From JAAYPI01 sp036734385 (GTDB lineage Bacteria > Bacteroidota > Bacteroidia > Bacteroidales > Paludibacteraceae), in the NCBI GenBank assembly GCA_036734385.1, contig DAIMYQ010000005.1, positions 14,179-78,178 on the forward strand: DNA of 64,000 nucleotides, read 5' to 3'. The notes under the pieces are model-generated. The model did no database searches and was not told the origin of the DNA. It saw nothing but the letters and a program-made list of their open reading frames with translations. Of the stretch, positions 26,917-35,148 are shown piece after piece (position 1 is the first letter of the stretch; every line of letters begins with the position of its first letter). A program made the position numbers and the translations under genes.

Positions 26917-28194
26917 ATGACCTACTCAGAAACACTTTCTTATTTATACAATAAAACTCCTCTTTTTCAACAGATTGGCACAAATGCTTATAAAGAAGGA
27001 TTAAGCAACATGTTCTTTTTGGACGAAAAATACAACCATCCACACAAAAGTTTCAAAACTATTCACGTAGGTGGAACCAACGGAAAGGGATCCGTTTCTC
27101 ATACTTTGGCAGCTATTCTGCAATGTTCAGGTTACAAAGTAGGTCTTTATACATCTCCACATTTAAAAGATTTCTCGGAAAGAATACGTGTAAATGGCAA
27201 ACCAATTAGCCAGAATTTTGTTATAAACTTTGTTGAACAAGGTAAAGAGTTAATTGAAAAAGCTTCTCCTTCTTTCTTTGAATTTTCAACCATGATGGCT
27301 TTTTGTTATTTTAAACAAAAAAAAATTGATGTTGCAATTATTGAAGTTGGATTAGGAGGACGACTTGACAGCACCAATATTATTTCTCCCGAATTGAGTA
27401 TCATTACTAATATTAGCTTTGACCACACGAACTTACTAGGAGACACTTTAGAAAAGATTGCAATAGAAAAAGCCGGAATAATCAAAGAAAACATTCCTGT
27501 CGTAATAGGAGAAACAACACAAGAAACGCAAGAAATTTTCGCATCAACAGCATTAATAAAGCATTCCGAAATCTATTTTTCCGAAAAATTGCTTTCTGTC
27601 GAACGAGAGCCTCTCTCCAAAACAGGTAAAACTACTTACCAAACGAATGTTTATGAAAATCTAACAGCCGACTTAGGAGGTCTTTGCCAAATTAAAAACA
27701 CCGCTACTATTTTAACCGCAGTGACTATTTTGCAAACAAAAGAAACTTTCAGAATATCCAAAGAAGCTGTTTATAAGGGATTTAAAAATGTCACTAGCAT
27801 AACAGGATTGCGTGGTCGTTGGCAAATATTGCAAAAAAAGCCTCTGATTGTTGCGGATACAGCACACAATGAGGCTGGTATAAAATACGTTGTGGAACAA
27901 TTGGAAAATTTACCAAAGAGAAATTTACATATGGTAATTGGAATGGTTAATGATAAAAATCATGATGCTGTTCTCAAGTTATTACCTAAAAAGGCTCAAT
28001 ATTACTTCACAAAAGCAAATATTCCACGAGCTCTTGAGCCCGATATTTTACAAAAAAAAGCTAAGGACTATGGTCTATCAGGCAATGTTTTCATGTCTGT
28101 TAAAGAGGCTTTTAAAGAGGCAAAAAGAAATGCAAACCCATTAGATATTATTTTCATCGGAGGAAGTACCTTTGTGGTTGCTGAAGCTTTATGA
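26917..28194 (+). CDS. folC: Folylpolyglutamate/dihydrofolate synthase
   Basis: FolC adds glutamate to dihydropteroate and to folates. The 425-residue protein has the N-terminal P-loop HVGGTNGKGSVSH, the Mur ligase-like central domain with IIEVGLGGRLDSTN and ITNISFDHTNLLGDT, and the C-terminal domain beginning around LRGRWQI with DTAHNEAGI. The length is typical. It is divergent from the PhoH gene and followed by the DUF4105 gene after 109 bases. Confidence 0.95.
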   Translation: MTYSETLSYLYNKTPLFQQIGTNAYKEGLSNMFFLDEKYNHPHKSFKTIHVGGTNGKGSVSHTLAAILQCSGYKVGLYTSPHLKDFSERIRVNGKPISQNFVINFVEQGKELIEKASPSFFEFSTMMAFCYFKQKKIDVAIIEVGLGGRLDSTNIISPELSIITNISFDHTNLLGDTLEKIAIEKAGIIKENIPVVIGETTQETQEIFASTALIKHSEIYFSEKLLSVEREPLSKTGKTTYQTNVYENLTADLGGLCQIKNTATILTAVTILQTKETFRISKEAVYKGFKNVTSITGLRGRWQILQKKPLIVADTAHNEAGIKYVVEQLENLPKRNLHMVIGMVNDKNHDAVLKLLPKKAQYYFTKANIPRALEPDILQKKAKDYGLSGNVFMSVKEAFKEAKRNANPLDIIFIGGSTFVVAEAL

Positions 28195-28303
28195 TTTTTA
28201 ATGACTTGTTTTGCTTAAAAAAAAGCATAAAATAGTTAGAACCGATTTGTGTTCTAATTTTAAAATATTAATTTTACGGCTTACGAATTGAAATTTTATT
28301 TTT

Positions 28304-29521
28304 ATGTTAAAACGTCTCGTTTTTTTACTAGCTTTATTTGTGTCTGTTTCTGCACAAGCTATAACCAAACTTAGCGAAGATGCTTCCGTATCGCTACTTA
28401 CCTGTTCTCCTGGCGAAAAAATTTATGAATTGTTTGGTCACACAGGCATTCATATTGTAGATAAAAGTCAACACATTGATTGCGTTTTCAATTATGGACT
28501 ATTTGATTTCAATGATTCCAATTTTATTTTTAATTTTCTTCGTGGAAAAACAGACTACCAAGTTGGGGTGTGTGGTTATCAAGATTTTGCTCTTTCATAT
28601 ATTTTACGCAATTCCAGTCTAACTGAGCTACAATTAAATTTAAATCAAAAAGAAAAACAAGCTATTTGGGAAAAATTAAATTGGGACATTTTACCTGAAA
28701 ATAAAGTTTACCGATATAATTTTATTTTCAATAATTGTGCTACGCGTCCAAGGGATGTTTTTGAAAGAAATGTCGAAGGAAACATCTCCTACCCACTCAG
28801 CATACAGCCGATAACATACAGAGAAGCTATTGAAATCTACACAGAGAATGCTCCTTGGGCTAAATTTGCTTTCGATTTGTGTCTAGGAAGTCACACAGAT
28901 GACGTAGCCAGCGAACGTGATTTGTTATTTTTACCGGAACTTCTCTCTGAATCATTGTCGCAAAGCTATATTATAAAGGACGGCAATAAAACAAAGTTAA
29001 CACAACCCCTTAAAGAAATATTTCCAAAGGACACAAAAATAGAGAACGAAAAAAATATTTTTTTCACCCCTATTGTAGTTTTCTCTTTTTTATTCTTGAT
29101 TATATTTCTCGTATCTGTTTATGGATACATAAAGAAAACAAAATATCATTGGATTGACATTGTTTTATTTACTGTTAGTGGAGTGGTTGGAAGCATTATT
29201 ACCTTTTTGTTTTTCTTCTCTAAGCATCCCTTTACTGACGCTAATTTCAATATAATTTGGCTAAATCCGTTTATGTTTGCACCCATTTTAATTTGGATAT
29301 TTGGTAAGAAAAAAAAATCAGAATATTGTCTCATATTCTATTTTATAGAAAGTATTGTTCTAACGATATTCATAGTATCTATGTGGGCTATTCCCCAGTA
29401 CTTTAATCCGGCTTTTATCCCTCTTATTTTACTATTTCTAACTAGATCTGCTTTACATGTTTTCTTTTGGGGATACCATAGAAATAAAAAACATCATAGC
29501 AAAAAAAGGAGTATGGAATGA
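28304..29521 (+). CDS. DUF4105 / Lnb N-terminal periplasmic domain membrane protein
   Basis: A 405-residue protein with a signal peptide (residues 1-19), a periplasmic DUF4105 domain (about 25-230) and about four C-terminal transmembrane helices (about 250-390). Conserved candidates for catalysis are Cys34 (LLTCSPG), His46 (LFGHTGIHI) and Cys145 (FNNCATRPRD). The DUF4105 family has been linked to lipoprotein N-terminal acylation (Lnb) in Bacteroides, which lacks Lnt. Whether this copy is an acyltransferase is inferred from family only. Its transcript ends at the long hairpin 29536-29586. Confidence 0.8.
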   Translation: MLKRLVFLLALFVSVSAQAITKLSEDASVSLLTCSPGEKIYELFGHTGIHIVDKSQHIDCVFNYGLFDFNDSNFIFNFLRGKTDYQVGVCGYQDFALSYILRNSSLTELQLNLNQKEKQAIWEKLNWDILPENKVYRYNFIFNNCATRPRDVFERNVEGNISYPLSIQPITYREAIEIYTENAPWAKFAFDLCLGSHTDDVASERDLLFLPELLSESLSQSYIIKDGNKTKLTQPLKEIFPKDTKIENEKNIFFTPIVVFSFLFLIIFLVSVYGYIKKTKYHWIDIVLFTVSGVVGSIITFLFFFSKHPFTDANFNIIWLNPFMFAPILIWIFGKKKKSEYCLIFYFIESIVLTIFIVSMWAIPQYFNPAFIPLILLFLTRSALHVFFWGYHRNKKHHSKKRSME

Positions 29522-29535
29522 ATATTCTAAAAGAT

Positions 29536-29586
29536 ATAAATAACAAGAGAGGCGTTGTTTTCTACAACGCCTCTCTTGTTATTTAT
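29536..29586. terminator. Bidirectional terminator, 23-bp perfect stem
   Basis: A 23-bp perfect inverted repeat (29536-29558 and 29564-29586) with a 5-base TTTCT loop. It lies between the convergent DUF4105 and DUF2582 genes and has AT-rich outer arms, so it can serve both. Confidence 0.85.
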
Positions 29587-29603
29587 TAAACGGTACAGGT
29601 AAC

Positions 29604-29804
29604 CTAAAGTAAAGAAATAAAAATATCTTTTTCCTCTTCTTTTACATCTAATTTACCTTCCCTAAGCAACCACCCAAAAGCCATATAAAGCTCTTTGTCT
29701 GTTAACTTAGTAACTTTCTTCAATGCTTTGAATTCTAATCTTCCATCTGCTGCATATAGTGTATTCCACACTAAACCTGCATTTATTCCTACGTTGTCTT
29801 GCAT
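29604..29804 (-). CDS. Small winged-helix protein (DUF2582-like)
   Basis: A 66-residue protein that looks like the DUF2582 winged helix-turn-helix family: NVGINAGLVWNTL, then KKVTKLTDKELYMAFGWLLREGKL, the recognition-helix region. Such proteins are common and conserved in Bacteroidetes, probably DNA-binding, with no known regulon. It is monocistronic, with a candidate promoter at 29857-29864 and the shared terminator downstream. Confidence 0.75.
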   Translation of the reverse strand: MQDNVGINAGLVWNTLYAADGRLEFKALKKVTKLTDKELYMAFGWLLREGKLDVKEEEKDIFISLL

Positions 29805-29856
29805 TTCTTCTTTTTTTTAATTGAACATTACAATAAATAGCCCCAAAGGAGTATCA

Positions 29857-29864
29857 CAAAAATA
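29857..29864 (-). promoter_or_regulatory. Putative promoter of the winged-helix gene, -7 box
   Basis: The minus strand reads TATTTTTG, an exact TAnnTTTG match, 53 bases upstream of the start codon. No clear -33 TTG is found. Confidence 0.4.
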
Positions 29865-30007
29865 ATATGATTTTATGTAAAATAAAATTAAAACCATTAC
29901 ATTTAACAAAAAGTTAACAATAGAGACATATAAAATATTTGAAATTTTCTTCATTATATTTTAATAAATATTATTTCGTTTAAGTTCAGAAACATAAAAT
30001 TATTTAC

Positions 30008-30015
30008 TAATTTTG
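30008..30015 (+). promoter_or_regulatory. tRNA-Thr promoter, -7 box
   Basis: TAATTTTG matches TAnnTTTG and is followed by CACTC. It ends 12 bases before the mature tRNA 5' end, so the primary transcript would carry only a few extra 5' bases. Confidence 0.6.
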
Positions 30016-30027
30016 CACTCGAATGAT

Positions 30028-30100
<73 letters not shown>

Positions 30101-30354
30101 CAAAACCTTGTAAGTAGTTCCTTTTCAATCGTTTAACAAAACGTAAAAAATGGGACGCTTAGTAAATGCAACGGATTTGCAACACTTTTTTTGCAGTAGT
30201 TAAAAAACTATTGTAAAAAAAAATGTCGACATCTCAAAATTTACAACTCCAAACCATTAATTGTACTCTCAACAGTTACCTCCCTGCGGTTTTTAAGGAA
30301 AATAGAAAAACTATTCTTTAACAATCAGAGATAGTGGTTATTGCATATTAATTC
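30101..30354. other. Intergenic stretch without a recognised gene
   Basis: AT-rich DNA between the tRNA and the glycosyltransferase gene. It contains only short weak hairpins (for example TAGTTaaaaAACTA) and no convincing open frame or RNA gene. Confidence 0.5.
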
Positions 30355-30362
30355 TATTTTTG
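30355..30362 (+). promoter_or_regulatory. Promoter of the glycosyltransferase gene, -7 box
   Basis: TATTTTTG matches TAnnTTTG. It overlaps an upstream in-frame TTG at 30360, which therefore cannot be the start; the ATG at 30387 fits a leader of about 18 bases. Confidence 0.55.
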
Positions 30363-30386
30363 CGAGGTAACGTATTTCTTAAAATA

Positions 30387-31799
30387 ATGAATACTAAAAC
30401 ATATATACGACTTACTCCATTCTTTCTTTTTTACTTCACACTAACTCTTTTAGTTTCTGATAATATATTTTTTTGGGACACTGTCCAGTTGGGTTCAAAA
30501 CATGCTCATTTCTTTTACGAAACCAATTTTTCCCAACTATTGTTGCCGAACGATATAGATAGTGGACACATTCCCACTTTTGGAATGTACCTTGCTCTTG
30601 CTTGGAAAATATTTGGCAAAAATTTGTTAGTTAGCCATCTAGCTATGTTTCCGTTTCTATTTGGAATAGTCATTCAAGCATTCCTTTTACTCAAAAAATT
30701 CATTACAGAGAAATATATTTATTATGCACTGCTCATTTTTTTGTCCGATGCTACTTTACTTAGTCAAAGCACATTAATTTCTCCTGATATTGCTTTGGTC
30801 TTTTTCTTTTTACTTGGTTTAAATGCAGTTTTGAGTGAAAAAAAAGTAATACTTTCTATGTCAATTACAGGACTTTTTCTTGTAAGTATGCGTGGAATGA
30901 TGGTAGCTTTTGCTATACTAATCATTGACATTGTTTTCAATATAAAACGAAGCAGTATAAAATCAATTCTTGATCAGTTATTACGCAAATCTTTCATTTA
31001 TCTACCAGCTCTATTAATTTTCATCTTTTATAACTATATTCATTTTACACAAAAAGGATGGATCGGTTATCATGAAGATTCTCCATGGGCAATAAGTTTT
31101 CAACCCGTTGATTTTAAAGGTTTTTTGTTTAATATTGGATTACTTGGTTGGCGAATGATTGACTTCGGACGTATTTTTCTTTGGGTCACTACATGCTTTA
31201 TTGGTATAAAGTATTTTAAAGCAATAAAACATGACAAAAAATTTCTCCGAATGTCTTTTATTTTGGTAATTCTAACTTTAACCCTGTCTTATAGTTTTTT
31301 AATGTACAAATATTTGAGTGGGCATCGTTATATTTTACCTCTATATCTCGTTTTCTCACTAATAACAATATATCTTATTTTTGAAAAAATACAAATAGAA
31401 AAAGTAAAATATATTCTTTTTACTTTTGTACTCATTGGTTCCTTAACTGGAAATTTCTGGGTGTACCCAAAAAAAATATCGCAAGGATGGGATGCCTCAT
31501 TGGCACATCTTAACTATTATAAGTTAAGAAATGAAATGATGGTGTACATGAAAAAAGAAGGAATAAAAATTCAAGATGTAGGCTGTGCCTTCCCAAATAT
31601 AACGGAACAAAAATTTCTTGATCTATCAAACAATATGGATAAACATCCCTACAAAAATTTAGATACAGATAAATACGTTTTATATTCAAATGTTTATAAT
31701 GAATTCGAAGATAACGAAATAGACAGGTTGGAAACGAAGTTTACCTTAGTAAAAGAATTTAGACAATTGGGAGTTTTCATACAACTTTATAGGAAATAA
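30387..31799 (+). CDS. Polytopic GT-C type glycosyltransferase-like membrane protein
   Basis: A 470-residue protein with about ten or more hydrophobic helices. An N-terminal loop after the first helix contains acidic residues (FFWDTVQLGSKHAHFFY and NDIDSGHIP), the arrangement seen in the PMT/ArnT/GT39 superfamily, where such an Asp lies in the active site. These enzymes transfer sugars or mannose from polyprenyl-phosphate donors at the periplasmic face. The short soluble C-terminus has no recognised domain. The substrate is unknown. No neighbour points to a pathway; the next gene is convergent. Confidence 0.7.
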   Translation: MNTKTYIRLTPFFLFYFTLTLLVSDNIFFWDTVQLGSKHAHFFYETNFSQLLLPNDIDSGHIPTFGMYLALAWKIFGKNLLVSHLAMFPFLFGIVIQAFLLLKKFITEKYIYYALLIFLSDATLLSQSTLISPDIALVFFFLLGLNAVLSEKKVILSMSITGLFLVSMRGMMVAFAILIIDIVFNIKRSSIKSILDQLLRKSFIYLPALLIFIFYNYIHFTQKGWIGYHEDSPWAISFQPVDFKGFLFNIGLLGWRMIDFGRIFLWVTTCFIGIKYFKAIKHDKKFLRMSFILVILTLTLSYSFLMYKYLSGHRYILPLYLVFSLITIYLIFEKIQIEKVKYILFTFVLIGSLTGNFWVYPKKISQGWDASLAHLNYYKLRNEMMVYMKKEGIKIQDVGCAFPNITEQKFLDLSNNMDKHPYKNLDTDKYVLYSNVYNEFEDNEIDRLETKFTLVKEFRQLGVFIQLYRK

Positions 31800-31810
31800 G
31801 ATGAATATGA

Positions 31811-32944
31811 CTAGCATAAAAAATCTCCGGCAATAGAAAACACCTTATCAAACATAACATCTACCTCTTCAGCATATTTTTCTTGCATTGGAAATGGCAT
31901 TTCGTGGCAATATTCAAACGAAAAATCATATTCGGTTAAGCATTTCTCAGCACAAATATCTCCCAAAGCTTTCCGAATACCTTGTGTTGGAATTACAGTA
32001 TCTTTTTTAAGTGATATGGCTTTTATCCTTGAAGCAGCTTGTAAAAAAGATTTTTCCCTATATTCTTTCATTACATTGGCATCTATCATTGACTTAAAAG
32101 CCTGATCACAAGTATCTTGTTTATCCAAATTATTCAAAAAAGTATATTGATAATAGTCGAACAATTTAGAGAAAGCGACCTTATCCATAATGTAACGGGA
32201 GTTTCCATTCATTTTATTAAAGACAGAACCTCCGCAAAACATAAACAATTTAGAATCACTAAATAATGATTCTGGATTTGATAATAACATCACTTGTCCG
32301 AGTAAAGAGCCTATAGAATAGGTAAAAAAGTCTACTTTAGCATCTTCTGTAAAGTACCGATTTCTCCCTTGTTTAATCTGCATAAGAAGCTGACAGATAT
32401 TGTCGATGGTTTCTTTGCCTGAAGTATAAAATCTTAACGGATTATCAGTCAATCTATCACTAAGGGCAATATTTGCAACACTAAGGTTTTCGGGACTATG
32501 CAATATATTCCTACGTTCAGAGACATAATTACTCACAGCTCTCGGTAAATACCAATTGGATGGAGTTCTGTTAACATGAAAGGCTATCGGAAAAAGCAAA
32601 ACTGGTTTTCCTGTATGCAAAGCTAAAAACTCAGCCCAACACAAATATTTTTCCCAACTTCTCTCATTCAATCCATGAAGCAAAATAATCACAGAACTGT
32701 TTTTTTTAGACCCTTTATAACGAAAAATAGGATAATTAAAAGAGTTATTTTCAGAAACACTATAATCTGATAGATGACAACCAAAAGAATTTTCAAATGA
32801 CTTTTGAAGAATTGCCAAATCTTTATTTTTTTCTTCTACCGTAAAAGAAGAGGAAACGATTTCTAGAGGAGAATTTTCTATTGCACAATTTTTATTGAAA
32901 TCAAAAATTGCCTTAAGTGCATTGAATCTTTCTAAAACTTTCAT
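31811..32944 (-). CDS. Alpha/beta-hydrolase-like protein (possibly DUF6051)
   Basis: A 377-residue cytoplasmic protein without signal peptide. The segment VIILLHGLNERSWEKYL looks like the oxyanion HG strand-turn of alpha/beta hydrolases, and FFTYSIGSLLGQVML resembles a nucleophile elbow (G-x-S-x-G relaxed to YSIGS). A C-terminal His could complete a triad in the ...YCHEMPFPMQEKYAEEV region. I believe it belongs to a Bacteroidetes family of unknown function, tentatively DUF6051. The start at 32944 (MKVLERFN) is chosen; an in-frame ATG at 32965 adds seven residues. It is divergent from the LytTR regulator gene. Confidence 0.6.
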   Translation of the reverse strand: MKVLERFNALKAIFDFNKNCAIENSPLEIVSSSFTVEEKNKDLAILQKSFENSFGCHLSDYSVSENNSFNYPIFRYKGSKKNSSVIILLHGLNERSWEKYLCWAEFLALHTGKPVLLFPIAFHVNRTPSNWYLPRAVSNYVSERRNILHSPENLSVANIALSDRLTDNPLRFYTSGKETIDNICQLLMQIKQGRNRYFTEDAKVDFFTYSIGSLLGQVMLLSNPESLFSDSKLFMFCGGSVFNKMNGNSRYIMDKVAFSKLFDYYQYTFLNNLDKQDTCDQAFKSMIDANVMKEYREKSFLQAASRIKAISLKKDTVIPTQGIRKALGDICAEKCLTEYDFSFEYCHEMPFPMQEKYAEEVDVMFDKVFSIAGDFLC

Positions 32945-32964
32945 AATTTTAGTATTAAAAAACA

Positions 32965-32988
32965 AAACAAAGAAAAGTTTCTTTGTTT
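32965..32988. promoter_or_regulatory. Dyad-symmetric element, possible operator
   Basis: AAACAAAGAAA and TTTCTTTGTTT form an 11-bp inverted repeat around a central AG, 21 bases upstream of the hydrolase start. Position and symmetry fit an operator or a leader hairpin, but its low complexity lowers confidence. Confidence 0.35.
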
Positions 32989-33014
32989 AAGAAATGAAAT
33001 AAAAGGGTTTCTAA

Positions 33015-33069
33015 ACCACACATTGGGTTAAACCCCTAAAAATAGTGGTGAGAAATGAATATATGTGGT
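33015..33069. promoter_or_regulatory. Candidate LytTR-type binding repeats
   Basis: GTGGT occurs at 33045-33049 and 33065-33069, exactly 20 bases apart on the same strand, with an inverted copy (ACCAC) at 33015-33019. LytTR domains typically bind direct repeats about two helical turns apart. The repeats lie roughly 80-130 bases upstream of the LytTR gene promoter. Confidence 0.35.
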
Positions 33070-33145
33070 CAATGAAAAAATAAAAATTGATTCATTATGT
33101 TGGAAGATATCTCTAACTTATCTATTTATACTCAAAAAAATAATC

Positions 33146-33153
33146 TAAATTTG
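33146..33153 (+). promoter_or_regulatory. Promoter of the LytTR gene, -7 box
   Basis: TAAATTTG matches TAnnTTTG, with a TTT-containing -33 region near 33125. It is 22 bases before the preferred ATG. Confidence 0.55.
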
Positions 33154-33174
33154 TAAGAGTTTTAAAGAGTGAAT

Positions 33175-34056
33175 ATGAGCATCGGAAGCAAAAAACACGT
33201 GGCAGAACATCTAACTAATAAGGGAAACCTTATTAAATTGATTATATTCACTGCTATTTTTGCCTTGTGTTTTGTTAATTTATACAAGCCATTTAGTTCT
33301 GCTACTTGGTATGAGGTTTCTCCCATAAAATATTTTTTATTTTCCTGTATTTTAGTTTTAACGGGTATTCTCGTGATTTCCCTCAGCAGATATTTAATGT
33401 ACCTATTCGTAAGAAGGCATAAATTGTATTATCTTGAATATTTTTTATGGATACTAACAGAGATTGTTGTATTAGCATCTTTGTATACGGTATACACCTT
33501 GTCAGTACGCGAATTTCCAACTCCATTGTCTATAGATATTGTTGCTGACGTTTTTAGAGAGTCAAATATTAATACCTTTTTAATCATCTTGTTGCCCTAC
33601 TGTGTCTCTTGGTTATATTTTTCTTTGGAAGATAAAAAGCATAAACTGAAAGATTTGGAAAAAGAGGAATACACAATCAATACTAAACTAGAACCTTCTG
33701 TCATTGCATTCAAAAACGATAGGGGAGAATTAAAATTCTCTGTTACCTTTGACAATATTATCTATTTAGAATCTGCTGATAATTACGTAATTATAAAATA
33801 TCAAAACAAAGGGAAAATTTCTGAGTTTATGCTTCGAAATACATTAAAGCAACTATCAGAAGAACTTGAATCGACTGCTATCAAACGCTGTCATCGTTCT
33901 TATATGGTTAATTTTGAACATATTACAGCGATTCGGACAGACAAAGAAGGTATTAGTCTCGAACTAGATGTCGACCGTTTAGGAGATATTCCTGTCTCTA
34001 AAACATACAACAACGAAGTAACAGAAGCTTTTCTGCATTATTCAGGAAAGAAATAA
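33175..34056 (+). CDS. Membrane-anchored LytTR-family transcriptional regulator
   Basis: A 293-residue protein with four predicted transmembrane helices in the first 150 residues and a C-terminal LytTR DNA-binding domain (about 190-290): VTFDNIIYLESADNYVIIKY, then LRNTLKQLSEEL, the CHRSYMVNFEHI signature and DIPVSKTYNNEV. It lacks a response-regulator receiver domain, so it is likely a direct membrane-signal-to-DNA regulator of the kind common in Bacteroidetes. The ATG at 33175 is preferred over GTG at 33169. Repeats upstream suggest autoregulation. Confidence 0.88.
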   Translation: MSIGSKKHVAEHLTNKGNLIKLIIFTAIFALCFVNLYKPFSSATWYEVSPIKYFLFSCILVLTGILVISLSRYLMYLFVRRHKLYYLEYFLWILTEIVVLASLYTVYTLSVREFPTPLSIDIVADVFRESNINTFLIILLPYCVSWLYFSLEDKKHKLKDLEKEEYTINTKLEPSVIAFKNDRGELKFSVTFDNIIYLESADNYVIIKYQNKGKISEFMLRNTLKQLSEELESTAIKRCHRSYMVNFEHITAIRTDKEGISLELDVDRLGDIPVSKTYNNEVTEAFLHYSGKK

Positions 34057-34095
34057 AACTAGGCTTGGGAAAATTATGTAAAAATAGAATATGGA

Positions 34096-35127
34096 TTATT
34101 CGAAAGATCCCATCTTTAGCATATTGATTTCCATTTGGCTAAGGTGTCTCCACTTGCCACGTGATAAGTTTTTCTTGGTCAACCCTGCAAAATATACCCT
34201 ATCCAACTTAATGATTTTGTATCCCAACGATTCGAATATACGACGTACAATTCTATTTTTTCCGGAATGAATTTCGACACCTATTTCTTTGTGTGTATCA
34301 TCAACAAAACTAACTTCATCCACAACAATAAGACCGTCTTCCAACTCAATACCATTAGTAATTTTTGTCAAATCATCATTTGTCAACTGAGAATCAAGAC
34401 TTACATGGTAAATTTTCTTCTTATTATATTTTGGATGCGTCAATTTAGCTGCCATATCACCGTCGTTGGTTAAAAGCAAAACGCCCGTAGTATTACGGTC
34501 TAACCTCCCTACAGGATAAATACGTTCGTTTGTAGCACCTTTCACTAAATCAAGCACGGTAAGTCTATCTTGCGGGTCATCCGATGTAGTAACACAGTTT
34601 TTGGGCTTATTAAGCAAAACATATACTTTCTTTTCGGGTCTTACCAATTGACTATGAAAATGTACTTTATCATCATACCCAACTTTCATTCCCATTTCCG
34701 TAACGATAACATCATTTACCCTTACAACACCCGCCGCAATATATTCGTCGGCTTCCCGACGTGAACAGATACCCGAATTAGCCAAATAACGATTCAAACG
34801 TATTTTACCATCACTTACAGCTTCTACTTTACGCTTAATTAGAACAGGCTTTCTGGGTACTGAATTGTAGGATCTTTTATCTCCGGTTGACGAAGCAAAT
34901 TTTTTAGTTGGTCTAGAATAACTTTCAGTTGACTTAGTCAAAGACTTTCCAACTCTTTTTTTAGAAAAAGAGTCACTCCCTTCGGTAGAGTCTTCGTAAA
35001 CTTTTCTATATGTTTTTTCTTGAGTACCAAAACGGCTAGGTTTACGTTCAGCATTTCTGTCGGCTTTTCTATCGTTTTTTCTGATATAATTTTTTGATGA
35101 ACTATCGTTGCTAAAATTCTTTCTCAT
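34096..35127 (-). CDS. rluB: 23S rRNA pseudouridine synthase, RluB/RsuA type
   Basis: A 343-residue protein. Residues 1-100 are a basic, serine/lysine/arginine-rich disordered extension typical of Bacteroidetes. An S4 RNA-binding domain follows (about 108-165; IRLNRYLANSGICSRREADEYI), then the catalytic domain with the Asp in VGRLDRNTTGVLLLTNDG and the segments KKIYHVSLDSQL and IHSGKNRIVRRIFESLGY. It isomerises a specific uridine of rRNA, probably in 23S, although RluE/RsuA-like specificity cannot be excluded. It starts 21 bases after the stop of the upstream DUF349 gene, so the two likely form an operon. Confidence 0.87.
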   Translation of the reverse strand: MRKNFSNDSSSKNYIRKNDRKADRNAERKPSRFGTQEKTYRKVYEDSTEGSDSFSKKRVGKSLTKSTESYSRPTKKFASSTGDKRSYNSVPRKPVLIKRKVEAVSDGKIRLNRYLANSGICSRREADEYIAAGVVRVNDVIVTEMGMKVGYDDKVHFHSQLVRPEKKVYVLLNKPKNCVTTSDDPQDRLTVLDLVKGATNERIYPVGRLDRNTTGVLLLTNDGDMAAKLTHPKYNKKKIYHVSLDSQLTNDDLTKITNGIELEDGLIVVDEVSFVDDTHKEIGVEIHSGKNRIVRRIFESLGYKIIKLDRVYFAGLTKKNLSRGKWRHLSQMEINMLKMGSFE

Positions 35128-35148
35128 TTTTTGTTTTTTCCTTATTTA

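Noticed and set aside
30101..30354. Small RNA gene between tRNA-Thr and the glycosyltransferase gene
   Set aside because: Only short weak hairpins are present, with no promoter-terminator pair.
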